A stretch of 43,485 nucleotides of DNA from Pelosinus propionicus DSM 13327. GTDB taxonomy: Bacteria > Bacillota > Negativicutes > DSM-13327. Location of the stretch: contig NZ_FOTS01000044.1 in the NCBI RefSeq assembly GCF_900114615.1, positions 1 to 43,485 of the forward strand. Reading direction: 5' to 3'. The stretch's first letter is position 1, and each line of letters opens with the position of its first letter. Below, piece by piece: positions 32,869 through 41,155 of this stretch. The position numbers and the translations under genes were made by a program. The notes under the pieces were generated by a model. The model worked only from the letters and a program-made list of their open reading frames with translations, did not search any database and was not told where the DNA came from.

Positions 32869-33564
32869 TTGCCTACTACAATGTTTATATTTCTTACGAT
32901 TTTTCTTACTGTTCTATTATATCTCATTAGCCGTAAAATATTTTTACGCACTAAAAACCCAATATTCAATCCAGTATTATTAAGTACGACAATCATTATA
33001 ATTATTTTTCATTATACAGGCATTACCTTTGAACAATACAAACCAGGTAAAGATATTATGACTTTTTTATTAGGGCCTGCTACCGTAGCCTTGGCTTTAC
33101 CTCTTTATTTAAATCGCACGGTACTGCTACAAGCCTTGTTTCCAATCATATTTGGCATATGTTTCGGTGCTCTGGCAACCCTGACAACAGCTATTCTGCT
33201 AGCAAAATTAAGTGGACTTGATGCTCTTATCGTTACATCCATAGCTCCTAAATCCATAACAGCTCCTATTGCTATTGAGATTTCCCGCCTAACTGGCGGC
33301 GATCCAGCTATTGCTGTTGCCTTCGTAGTCTTTACAGGTACCTTCGGTTCTATCATCGGACCTAGTCTCCTTTCCTTCTGTAAAATAACAACTCCCATTG
33401 CAAGAGGACTAGCCATGGGAGTTACTTCTCATGGGCAAGGTACGGCTACAATTCTCCAAGAAGGGGCACTTCAAGGTGCTATGGCAGGAATAGCCATGGC
33501 TGTAGCTGCTATTTTCATTTCTTTTATTGCCCCTTTATATATTCCTTGGTTAGTTAACTTATAA
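32869..33564 (+). CDS. LrgB/CidB family membrane protein
   Basis: A 231-residue integral membrane protein. YKPGKDIMTFLLGPATVALALPLY, TSIAPKSITAPIAIEISRLTGG and GVTSHGQGTATILQEG are the standard LrgB blocks. The start is TTG 32869-32871 with AAGGAGG 11 bases upstream, inside the end of the LrgA-like gene. It would form the transport or export complex with the LrgA-like protein. No LytSR-type regulator is in the window. Confidence 0.92.
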   Translation: MPTTMFIFLTIFLTVLLYLISRKIFLRTKNPIFNPVLLSTTIIIIIFHYTGITFEQYKPGKDIMTFLLGPATVALALPLYLNRTVLLQALFPIIFGICFGALATLTTAILLAKLSGLDALIVTSIAPKSITAPIAIEISRLTGGDPAIAVAFVVFTGTFGSIIGPSLLSFCKITTPIARGLAMGVTSHGQGTATILQEGALQGAMAGIAMAVAAIFISFIAPLYIPWLVNL

Positions 33565-33618
33565 AAGTAAAGGAAGCAGCTAGTGAGCATTATGCTTCTT
33601 CTAGCTGCCTACTTTTAC
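33563..33618. terminator. Terminator between lrgB and the desulforedoxin-like gene
   Basis: AAAAGTA, AGG and GCAGCTAG (33564-33583) pair with CTAGCTGC, CCT and TACTTTT (33601-33617), giving a long stem with an AA bulge and T-rich edges. It lies directly after the lrgB stop and just before the convergent small gene's stop, so it may serve both. Confidence 0.7.
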
Positions 33619-33741
33619 TTACTGCTCTTTTTTCTTCATTGCCTGCCCACAGCAGTGTACTTCTGGATTACCACCAGCCTTAGTTACAGTAACTTCATTT
33701 CCACAGAGTGGACAAACAAATACTTCACCTAATTGCGCCAT
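33619..33741 (-). CDS. Desulforedoxin-like small iron protein
   Basis: A 40-residue protein, MAQLGEVFVCPLCGNEV..., with four cysteines arranged as CPLC and a CC pair near the C-terminus (VHCCGQAM). This is the FeCys4 layout of desulforedoxin and of the N-terminal domain of desulfoferrodoxin. ATG 33739-33741 has AGAGGAGG upstream; the open frame to 33843 would add a hydrophobic stretch with no family match. It probably carries one rubredoxin-type iron for electron transfer or oxidative-stress defence. It is a single-gene unit. Confidence 0.85.
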   Translation of the reverse strand: MAQLGEVFVCPLCGNEVTVTKAGGNPEVHCCGQAMKKKEQ

Positions 33742-33913
33742 GAATAAAACCTCCTCTATTCTTTTTATATCATTGGCCAATCTATTAAGCAGATTGGTCA
33801 TAATGATTAAAATAACATTTACAAAATCATTATGCAAATACATTATATTTATTTAGTCAACATTTTCATAAAAAGGATACTGATAAAAGAAATATTTATT
33901 TCTTAATAATACA

Positions 33914-33957
33914 GAAAAGCCCTCATTCAAAGGAATCTTCCTTTTAGAATGAGGGCT
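33914..33957 (-). terminator. Intrinsic terminator of the nitrite/sulfite reductase gene
   Basis: AGCCCTCATTC at 33918-33928 pairs with GAATGAGGGCT at 33947-33957, and the inner AAAGG/CCTTT extends the stem. On the minus strand TTTTCTG follows. Confidence 0.75.
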
Positions 33958-34006
33958 GACTTATGTCATTTATGATTGTTTATTTCCAGACTTCTACTAC
34001 CAATCC

Positions 34007-35578
34007 TTATAAAGAGTAATTAGCAACTAATGTTTTTATTTCTGCTTGTTTCTCTTTCATAAATTCATCAAAATCTATATATTTTGAACTTACTTTTAAC
34101 TTGGCCAAATCCACTAAAAGATTTGCTATTTTTTCAGCAGGGATATCGCCATATACATCACCAAATCTTGCTACACCCGGACCGACCTTTCCATTAAAAG
34201 AAATCGCATAGGTTGGAATTACTCCATTTTCTGTACGTCCTCTTTTTCCTGTGAATCCAATTAATCCTTTTTGATGCTGTCCACAGGAATTATGACAGCC
34301 CGAAATAAGCACCCTTGGCAAGGCATCCTTAACATCCTCTGATACATCCTTAAAAGTTTTCAAAATACTTTCTAGCAACTCTTGAGAATCATTAAGTCCA
34401 AAATTACAAATCGTTGGCCCTACGCATGCAACCGAATTTTCTATGTTAAATTTAGATGAATAGTTAGATGCTATCATCAGCAAGTTTTTCACATCTTTTT
34501 CCTTCACATCTCTTACAAAAAGACCTTGTGTTAACGTTATACGTATTGAGGTCTCATAATCTAAGTCTGCTAAGAAAGTCAAAAGTTCATTTAGATCATG
34601 GGTAGTGATTGTTGCTTTTTTAGGGTGAATATATACAGAATAGTATCCTGCTTGTTGTTGTGGATATATTAGATTTTGATATTGCTGATCCCATGGAAAC
34701 AGCTTCTCTGGGGTGGTCTGTGAATTTTTTTCAAAAGACTCAATATGAAGTGCTAAGTCCTGCTCGGATTTTCTTAGTTCATCCAATTCATTTCTAAACA
34801 TTTTAACAAATTCTTCTTCTCCTAATCTCTGAAGAACATATCGCAATCTAGCTTTATGCCTATTTTTTCTATCGCCTTCTCTAGCAAAAACTTTTTTCAT
34901 TGCTTCTACATAATATAAAGCTTCTGCGTCCGCTACAAAATCTTCGAGTTTTAAAGCAATTTTAGAATTTCCACCAAGCCCACCGGCCCCGTATACTTCA
35001 AATCCTCTTTTGCCGCCAACTATTTTAGCAATAAAGCCAATATCAGCTAAGGTTGCATTCGCAGTGTCTTCTAAACTATTTGAAAATGCAATTTTAAATT
35101 TCCTGGGCAAATTAAGATTAACAGGATCTGTCATCATAAAATTCGTAACAGCTTTAACATACGGAGTCACATCAAAAATCTCATCTTGTGCGACTCCAGA
35201 AAGTGGTGAACAGGCAACATTTCTTACACCATCACCACCCGCTCCTCGCGTAATGAGTCCACATTTTAGCAGATCATCTAACACATTGCCTAAATCCCCA
35301 ACTTTTACGGAATGCAGCTGAATATCCTGCCTTGTTGTAAAACGCATAGTAACACCATATTTTTCAGCGACCTTACTCAATCCCTGCAATTGATTTGCAG
35401 TTGTTACTCCACCAGCAATTCTGGGTCTTACCATATATGTATCCTTAGGTCCTTCTTTATAAATTCCCATAATAGAACTAAAGGCTTTCAAATTTTCTAA
35501 TTTTCCTTCATGATATTGCTGCAATTTCTCTTTAAAAAATTCAACACTTCTTAACATATCTTCCGTGATTGTTATCAT
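34007..35578 (-). CDS. Siroheme/[4Fe-4S] nitrite or sulfite reductase
   Basis: A 523-residue ferredoxin-type reductase. It has two half-repeats of the nitrite/sulfite reductase fold, and the cluster/siroheme ligands are visible as ACVGPTIC and SGCHNSCGQHQKG (C-X5-C and C-X3-C). The N-terminal GIYKEGPKDTYMVRPRI and RFTTRQDIQLHSVK are substrate/siroheme-binding blocks. ATG 35576-35578 follows AAGAGGTAAC. It would reduce nitrite to ammonia or sulfite to sulfide with six electrons. No siroheme synthesis, nitrate or sulfate genes are adjacent, so the physiological substrate is open. A plausible promoter lies at 35659-35687. Confidence 0.92.
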   Translation of the reverse strand: MITITEDMLRSVEFFKEKLQQYHEGKLENLKAFSSIMGIYKEGPKDTYMVRPRIAGGVTTANQLQGLSKVAEKYGVTMRFTTRQDIQLHSVKVGDLGNVLDDLLKCGLITRGAGGDGVRNVACSPLSGVAQDEIFDVTPYVKAVTNFMMTDPVNLNLPRKFKIAFSNSLEDTANATLADIGFIAKIVGGKRGFEVYGAGGLGGNSKIALKLEDFVADAEALYYVEAMKKVFAREGDRKNRHKARLRYVLQRLGEEEFVKMFRNELDELRKSEQDLALHIESFEKNSQTTPEKLFPWDQQYQNLIYPQQQAGYYSVYIHPKKATITTHDLNELLTFLADLDYETSIRITLTQGLFVRDVKEKDVKNLLMIASNYSSKFNIENSVACVGPTICNFGLNDSQELLESILKTFKDVSEDVKDALPRVLISGCHNSCGQHQKGLIGFTGKRGRTENGVIPTYAISFNGKVGPGVARFGDVYGDIPAEKIANLLVDLAKLKVSSKYIDFDEFMKEKQAEIKTLVANYSL

Positions 35579-35658
35579 ATCTAGTTACCTCTTTCCTAAG
35601 TATAATTTCATTCCGCAATGACTTCTTGATTCTTCTATACGTATTATCGCATGAGATG

Positions 35659-35687
35659 ATTATAACAACATCATATTGACAATTCAA
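35659..35687 (-). promoter_or_regulatory. SigmaA-type promoter of the nitrite/sulfite reductase gene
   Basis: On the minus strand TTGAAT (35687-35682) and TATAAT (35664-35659) are 17 bases apart, about 80 bases before the start codon. Confidence 0.6.
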
Positions 35688-35725
35688 GTTAATTTAAGCT
35701 ATGGCCTTTACCAAGCTTTAAATAT

Positions 35726-35773
35726 AAAATAGCGAGGCCATTGGATTTTTTCATCCAGTGACCTCGCTATTTT
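35726..35773 (-). terminator. Intrinsic terminator of the iron-uptake operon
   Basis: AAAATAGCGAGG at 35726-35737 and CCTCGCTATTTT at 35762-35773 pair perfectly, with more pairs inside (TTGGAT/ATCCAG). It starts five bases past the PepSY gene stop, and A/T runs lie on both sides. Confidence 0.8.
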
Positions 35774-35777
35774 AATT

Positions 35778-37331
35778 TTACTTAATTCTCTGCTCTGCTT
35801 CACCCAGTTTTACATGCTCTTTTTCACTATTCCTTTGATGTAACGAAACACGCCAGGATACCAATGCCAATATGATTCCTAGTGAAGCAGCTGTTAGATC
35901 GACACTAGCAGTCATCCAGTCATTTCGGGGAATTGATTGCAATAGACCGACATTCGTTGTGAGTGCATTCAGCACTGGTAATCCGATACAAAATCCTGCA
36001 GCGATACGCAGCTGCTCGATCCAGGCACGTAACGGAGGGCGCAAGAATGAGTGGAGCAGCATGATCAGCCATATACTGAAAAATGCTGTTATTTCAGCGT
36101 CAGCCCGTTCCTTGATACCAAAGGGCAGTAACCGATTAGCCCATAAATAAGCGATACATGCAATGATAAGACCCGTTATGGCGGTAGTATTAAATGCCTC
36201 AATTGCACGATACATCCATTGAGCCATCTGACTATCACGTGCATAACGGCTTCGACGTTTAATAGTAAAAAATATCAACCCAGCAGCAATCATGACACAA
36301 CTGATCAAACCAAATGCAAAATACAGCCAGGACACCGGATATCCACCAAATCTAGCAATATGTAAACCGACGAGAGAACGAAAAATATGAACATATTTAC
36401 TCCAGGCTGTCTGGCTTCCAAGTAATTCACCAGTAACTCCATCATAAACAACCCTATTGCTGATTGCAACAATAGTATCATCAACAGTTCTAAAGAAAGT
36501 AACTACAGCCTTCTGATCACCAGGATTACGAATCCGAATAAAAGAGATTTTTCCTTCTCCCAGCTCTGCCTCAGCCAGCGGCAAAAGGCGAGTGAGCGGC
36601 ACTAGTTCTCCCGGCATATTGGATCGGGGGCGTTCAAAAGTCTTAGCAGCAACGGACTGCGGTCCTTTCCATGAATCTCCATATAATATCTGAGGAGCTA
36701 TTGGAAGCAGCATTAAAAAAGTGACAGTCAGCCCCGTATAGGTAATCAAAAGAATAAAAGGAAGGGTAAAAACGCCTGTCATAGTATGAACATTCAGCCA
36801 GTTTTTTCGCCAGTGCAGACAAAAAAACTCTTTGAAGACCTTTCGGCGAATAGCAATACCGGATACAAGCGCAGCAAGCATCATCATAGAAGCTAAACTA
36901 ACTAACCATAAACCGACCTTACCACTGTGCAGCTCAAAATGGAAATGTGCAAAGAAATGGCCACCTCCGGTTTCCGGTAGTTTAATGATTGCCCCACTTT
37001 GAGGATTCACATGCTTCTCTACTGATTTTTTGCCTTTTATCCAGGTAATTTCTAAATCTTGATGGCGTTGTTGCGGTAATGCGATCATCCAGGTATCCGC
37101 CTTGGGTGAAAGCTTTCGTAGTTGTTTTTCAGCTGATGCTAACGCTTGTATCGGCTCCACTTCATTGATTCTCACATGTGGCTGCATCCAGTGAGTCAAC
37201 TCTTGTTCAAATACCGCTAATGTACCCGTAAAAAAGATGACAAATAATAGCCAGCCAAATACTAATCCACCCCAAGTATGTAATTCACTCATGCCTAGGG
37301 TAAAGCTTTTCTTTTCTTTAAGTTGATTCAT
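35778..37331 (-). CDS. PepSY-associated TM-helix protein (iron-uptake type)
   Basis: A 517-residue inner-membrane protein of the PepSY_TM family. The N-terminal segment FTLGMSELHTWGGLVFGWLLFVIFF is the first helix with its conserved H-T-W-G pattern. A periplasmic PepSY region follows, then a HW-K block (LHWRKNWLNVHTMTGVFTLPF), YGDSWKGPQS, further helices including HIARFGGYPVSWLYFAFGL, and three more near the C-terminus. Members lie beside siderophore receptors and several act as heme- or flavin-linked ferric-siderophore reductases; the histidine-rich helix starts here fit that. ATG 37329-37331 follows AAGGAGAG. It is the last gene of the receptor operon. Confidence 0.88.
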   Translation of the reverse strand: MNQLKEKKSFTLGMSELHTWGGLVFGWLLFVIFFTGTLAVFEQELTHWMQPHVRINEVEPIQALASAEKQLRKLSPKADTWMIALPQQRHQDLEITWIKGKKSVEKHVNPQSGAIIKLPETGGGHFFAHFHFELHSGKVGLWLVSLASMMMLAALVSGIAIRRKVFKEFFCLHWRKNWLNVHTMTGVFTLPFILLITYTGLTVTFLMLLPIAPQILYGDSWKGPQSVAAKTFERPRSNMPGELVPLTRLLPLAEAELGEGKISFIRIRNPGDQKAVVTFFRTVDDTIVAISNRVVYDGVTGELLGSQTAWSKYVHIFRSLVGLHIARFGGYPVSWLYFAFGLISCVMIAAGLIFFTIKRRSRYARDSQMAQWMYRAIEAFNTTAITGLIIACIAYLWANRLLPFGIKERADAEITAFFSIWLIMLLHSFLRPPLRAWIEQLRIAAGFCIGLPVLNALTTNVGLLQSIPRNDWMTASVDLTAASLGIILALVSWRVSLHQRNSEKEHVKLGEAEQRIK

Positions 37332-37341
37332 ATATCTCTCC

Positions 37342-37668
37342 TTATCTTACCCAGACAGCAGCTAGCGCCAATATCCCGCAAAAAAGCGTAATAACCAGTA
37401 AATTTCGCCAAGCGCGCTGGGCAGTAGGAGCAGCAAAGGCCCAGATCAATGCTGCTGTATAAATGATTGGAGGAAACAGCACGCTAAAAAACAAGACATC
37501 GGCTTTTTCCCAAGGCAGCAGCACTACCAAAACTGCCATTATACTGGAGGTAAGCGCATAGCCGCCGAAAACGGCGGCTAGAATGCGCAATATGGTTTGA
37601 GTTGTTTTATCTGTACCAGCTAGAAGTTCTCTTAGCTGTTTAAAAGGCTTCTGTATGACGGTGTTCAT
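37342..37668 (-). CDS. DUF3649-like small membrane protein, iron-uptake associated
   Basis: A 108-residue protein with three hydrophobic helices (ILAAVFGGYALTSSIMAVLVVLLPW, VLFPPIIYTAALIWAFAA, NLLVITLFCGILALAAVW). The pattern GGYAL...WAFAAPTAQRAWRNLL matches the DUF3649 family that follows TonB-dependent siderophore receptors in Proteobacteria. It lies 14 bases after the receptor gene and 10 before the PepSY gene. Function is unknown; association with ferric-siderophore uptake is by context. Confidence 0.8.
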   Translation of the reverse strand: MNTVIQKPFKQLRELLAGTDKTTQTILRILAAVFGGYALTSSIMAVLVVLLPWEKADVLFFSVLFPPIIYTAALIWAFAAPTAQRAWRNLLVITLFCGILALAAVWVR

Positions 37669-37682
37669 GATTATATACCCAT

Positions 37683-39935
37683 TTATATCTGGAAGGTTGC
37701 CGACAATTTAAAGGTACGAGGTCCACCCAAAGTGACATAATTTTCGTTACTAAAACAACCTGCCCAATAATTTTTATCAAATACATTTTCAACGCTGGCA
37801 CGATACGTAACCGGAACATTATTGACTGTGGTTTTATACCGCACACCCACATCATAGCGGACCCAGCTTGGTATTTTTATGGTATTCGCATTATTAATAT
37901 ATTGAGAACTGGTATATACCCCTAGAAGAGAAAGTGTTAAATCTTTATTCCACGGTGTATCCCACTCAACGCCAGCATTCATAGTCCATTTGGGTACGCC
38001 AAATGGGATGTTTCCGTTATTTGCCGTTGTGCGTGAACGAACCAATTCACCATGTGTATAGGCAATTCCGCCTAAAATGCGAAGATTTTTCGCTATGCTG
38101 CCGAAGGTATTCCATTCAATGCCGCGATTTTTCTGTTCGCCGTCATAGGAATAAATATTATCAGTAGTCATATAGCTTGGCATTTTGATTTGAAAAAAAG
38201 CCAGTGTATTGGCGAAATTTCCTTTGTCCCACTTGACGCCGACTTCTTGTTGTTTGGTTTTATACGGCGCCAGTACTTCATTTGCATTGTCATATGTTGT
38301 AGCAACCACAGTTCCAGGGGAAAGCGCTTCAATATAATTTGCATAGAGTGAAACTGATTCTCCCCACGGTTTAACTATGAGGCCGACCATTGGTGTAGTG
38401 GCATCGGCATCATAAGTGGTGGTTGAGGTCGGTGTTCCAGTAGCGGCAGTATTTGAGTATTTATAGCTTGTCTGTTTAATATTTTGCCTTCGTGCCCCCA
38501 AAGTTAACTGAACTTTATCTTCGTTAAAGGAAAGTGTATCAGACAGAAGATAACTAGAAAGTTCAGTAACGAGTGTCTTATTCCCCTTACCTGGTGACGT
38601 CACGCTATTAAAGTAGTCAGCGAGTGAGATAGGATTATAAATATTGGTTGGATAATTACCGCTTCCTTGGTTATAAGCATTAGAATAATCTGTATCCTGG
38701 AAGCTTGCACCTAAAACAAGCTGATGCTTTACTGAACCAGTCTGGTAAGTACCGCGCAGTCCCAAATCCGATGAAGTGGTATCAGTCCAAAAGTATTGCT
38801 TAAAGACATTTCGGGCCGTTGCACTTCCATCGGACTTTAGATTCAAAACATGATTGCCGTTAATCAAGCCGGTTGCGCTGGCTGATAATTTACCGATACC
38901 GGCATAAGCCGTTAAATTATTCGTAATGTCATATTCACCCTTGAACAGTACAGCATTATTCCGTGTCGTCCCTGATGTCCCCTTATATGCATTGGTTGAT
39001 CCATCTGGAGCTGATTGGACGTAACCATTGGCTAGGTAATACATAGAGGTAGCTCCATTATCATAGTTTTCCTGGGAGCCGTATGCATCCATGGACAGAC
39101 GCCATTTGTCTTTTTGGTAGTCTACTCCCAGAGATCCCAGCAGCCGTTCTTTGGATTGTCCATCGACTTCTGTATCACCGTCTGCATAGAGGCCATTGAA
39201 ACGAATGCCCCATTCTTTATTTTCGCCAAACCGACGTCCAATATCAATATGACCGCCCAAATGAGACGAAGAGGTATAGCTGGTTGTAAAATTAGTCACG
39301 TCCTCCTCACCGGCCCGTTTAGGAACTAGATTGATAGCCCCCCCCACCGAGGTGCTTACGCCGCCGTAAAGGAAGGAACTGGGACCTTTAAGTACTTCTA
39401 CTCGTTCGAGAAACTCAACTGGAACATGGTATTGGGGTGCCAGCCCCTGCATGCCATTAAAATAGAGATGCTGATAGTTTACTTCTAATCCGCGGATCAT
39501 GTAATTTTCATTGTTATGACCGGTGGAGGTAGTGAAACGAACGGACGGATCATTAATAAGTACATCGTATAGTGTGTCAGCCTGCTTATCTTCCATCGTC
39601 TGGGCAGTATAACTGGTAACGTTAAAGGGTGTGTCCATAAAGTCCTTATTGCCCAAAACTCCAAGATTGGCTCCACGGGCAACCTGACCGCCAGCGTAGG
39701 CGGGAGGAAGAGCCTGACTGCGATTGGCGGTAACTTCAACTCCTTCCAACACAAATTCACGCTGTCCGGTAATTTGACTACTGGAAGCAGTCTCTTTCTC
39801 AACAGTTTGTCCGGTGGCAGGGGCAGGATCCTGTGTCTCTTCTGCTGCATGTGAAACTATAGGGGCATGCCAGAATAGACTACTGCCAATTAAGGCATAC
39901 AGCAATCTTTTTCTGGTACGGGACATTTTTTTCAT
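37683..39935 (-). CDS. TonB-dependent siderophore receptor
   Basis: A 750-residue outer-membrane receptor. Residues 1-30 are a signal peptide (basic RTRKR, hydrophobic core, cleavage near SHAAEE). A TonB-box-like EGVEVTAN lies near 65-72. The plug domain follows (about 85-220: DTPFNVTSYTAQ, VLINDPSVRF, RGLEVNYQHLYFNGM, VEVLKGPSSFLYG, GGAINLVPKRA). The rest is a 22-strand-type barrel rich in aromatic beta-strands, ending RTFKLSATFQI rather than in phenylalanine. No N-terminal signalling domain is visible. It would import a ferric siderophore, probably hydroxamate-like by general resemblance to FhuA-type receptors. ATG 39933-39935 follows AAAGGAG. It is divergent from an AraC regulator. Confidence 0.94.
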   Translation of the reverse strand: MKKMSRTRKRLLYALIGSSLFWHAPIVSHAAEETQDPAPATGQTVEKETASSSQITGQREFVLEGVEVTANRSQALPPAYAGGQVARGANLGVLGNKDFMDTPFNVTSYTAQTMEDKQADTLYDVLINDPSVRFTTSTGHNNENYMIRGLEVNYQHLYFNGMQGLAPQYHVPVEFLERVEVLKGPSSFLYGGVSTSVGGAINLVPKRAGEEDVTNFTTSYTSSSHLGGHIDIGRRFGENKEWGIRFNGLYADGDTEVDGQSKERLLGSLGVDYQKDKWRLSMDAYGSQENYDNGATSMYYLANGYVQSAPDGSTNAYKGTSGTTRNNAVLFKGEYDITNNLTAYAGIGKLSASATGLINGNHVLNLKSDGSATARNVFKQYFWTDTTSSDLGLRGTYQTGSVKHQLVLGASFQDTDYSNAYNQGSGNYPTNIYNPISLADYFNSVTSPGKGNKTLVTELSSYLLSDTLSFNEDKVQLTLGARRQNIKQTSYKYSNTAATGTPTSTTTYDADATTPMVGLIVKPWGESVSLYANYIEALSPGTVVATTYDNANEVLAPYKTKQQEVGVKWDKGNFANTLAFFQIKMPSYMTTDNIYSYDGEQKNRGIEWNTFGSIAKNLRILGGIAYTHGELVRSRTTANNGNIPFGVPKWTMNAGVEWDTPWNKDLTLSLLGVYTSSQYINNANTIKIPSWVRYDVGVRYKTTVNNVPVTYRASVENVFDKNYWAGCFSNENYVTLGGPRTFKLSATFQI

Positions 39936-39997
39936 ATTCTCGACTCCTTTACGTGCACTTTACTCTAGGTGGATATGATACTTTTAGTTATAATTGC

Positions 39998-40036
39998 TAA
40001 GCATTTAGTCTAAATGAGGATTAATCTCAATGCTTA
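39998..40036 (-). promoter_or_regulatory. Inverted repeat upstream of the TonB receptor gene, candidate activator site
   Basis: TAAGCATT at 39998-40005 and AATGCTTA at 40029-40036 are a perfect 8-bp inverted pair with 23 bases between them, 60-100 bases before the receptor start. It is a possible binding site for the AraC-type regulator encoded divergently. The rest of 39936-40193 is A+T-rich with no gene. Confidence 0.4.
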
Positions 40037-40171
40037 TTTAATAGAATAGCAAGTACAAATGCAGGAGTAAATGGATATATTCCCAAGAAATCCTGGATTT
40101 TTTCCTAATAAAATAAATACACCCTTATTATATTAATAAAAATTCTATCAATAAATAGAGTTAAATAGCCA

Positions 40172-40224
40172 TTGACAATCGTTGGTTTAAAAAGTTATAA
40201 TTGATAATCGATATCAATTATAAC
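40172..40224 (+). promoter_or_regulatory. SigmaA promoter of the AraC gene with overlapping Fur-like dyad
   Basis: TTGACA (40172-40177) and TATAAT (40196-40201), both perfect, are 18 bases apart. The -10 is inside a dyad with perfect 12-bp arms, GTTATAATTGAT and ATCAATTATAAC, around seven bases (40194-40224). Its core TGATAAT-C-GATATCA matches the Fur 7-1-7 consensus TGATAAT-N-ATTATCA at 13 positions of 15. Iron-loaded Fur bound here would block the promoter. Confidence 0.75.
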
Positions 40225-40268
40225 ATAAAGCAAATTATCTTTCTAGGAAAAAGGGAGGCAACCCTTAA

Positions 40269-41096
40269 ATGAACGTAGATATCAATGAACTGGCCCACTA
40301 TTATGCTACAATAGATATTAGTATTATTGATGTTGCCAGAGCTATCGTGCCCCCTGGCGGAAGATGTTTCGGTCGGTATACCCCTCCATTTTCAGGAATT
40401 GTTTTTCCATTGCGCGGGCGGGCGCGGATGTTCTTTAATGGTGTCCCCTATGAAATGGAATACGGAAAAATTTTTCATGCCGGTCCGAATATGTCATTAG
40501 ATAAAGAGGTGCAAGGCCGTTCCGAGTGGGATTTTATGGTGATACATTATCAGACTGATGCTAGAGTAGCTGATTCCTTTCCTTATGCTTTAGCCCATTT
40601 CCAATTAGAATCTGGCTATAATACACGCATCAATGATCTATTGCATCGCTTGTATAATAGTTGTACAACTTCAGGCAAGCTGCCAGAACTGCGAGCTAAA
40701 TCATTATTTTTTGGTATTATGGATGAAATTCTAACTAGTGCTAGCAACCGGCGCAACGAAGGCGGGCAGGAAATCGTAGAACAGGCTATCGAATTCATTC
40801 ACAGCCATTACATGGAATCCCTTACTGTGCCAATGATAGCCGGACAGTATAATTTAAAGAGCAAACAATTTGCTTATTTATTTCAAAAACATACAGGCAT
40901 GGGACCTAATGAATATTTGATCGAATACCGAATACGCCGCGCCAAAGAGCTCTTATGTACTACATCTTGCTCAATAGCAGAGATTTCAGTTTGCGTAGGC
41001 TATACGGATCCTTACTATTTCAGTAAACTTTTTAAGAAGCGTACAGGCTTCTGCCCAAGTATGATGCAAAGTTGCTTAAAAGAAAACACAGGCTGA
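40269..41096 (+). CDS. AraC-family transcriptional regulator of iron uptake
   Basis: A 275-residue regulator. An N-terminal cupin-like effector domain spans about 1-165 (IVFPLRGRARMFFNGVPYEME, then WDFMVIHYQTD). The C-terminal double helix-turn-helix spans about 172-268 (VEQAIEFIHSHYMESLTVPMIAGQYNL; IAEISVCVGYTDPYYFSKLFKKRTGFCPS). ATG 40269-40271 follows GGGAGG. Placed divergent to the siderophore-receptor operon and behind a Fur-like site, it is probably a Fur-repressed activator of that operon that senses the siderophore, as PchR-like and AlcR-like regulators do. The inducer is not known. Confidence 0.93.
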   Translation: MNVDINELAHYYATIDISIIDVARAIVPPGGRCFGRYTPPFSGIVFPLRGRARMFFNGVPYEMEYGKIFHAGPNMSLDKEVQGRSEWDFMVIHYQTDARVADSFPYALAHFQLESGYNTRINDLLHRLYNSCTTSGKLPELRAKSLFFGIMDEILTSASNRRNEGGQEIVEQAIEFIHSHYMESLTVPMIAGQYNLKSKQFAYLFQKHTGMGPNEYLIEYRIRRAKELLCTTSCSIAEISVCVGYTDPYYFSKLFKKRTGFCPSMMQSCLKENTG

Positions 41097-41100
41097 TAAA

Positions 41101-41142
41101 AAAAATGGCATCACGAGACAAGTTTGTCTCGTGATGCCATTA
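41101..41142. terminator. Bidirectional terminator between the AraC and chemoreceptor genes
   Basis: AATGGCATCACGAGACA at 41103-41119 pairs perfectly with TGTCTCGTGATGCCATT at 41124-41140 around a four-base loop. The minus strand continues into an eight-base T-run (strong for the chemoreceptor gene); the plus side has a weaker T-rich tail. Confidence 0.85.
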
Positions 41143-41155
41143 CCTATTTTATTAC

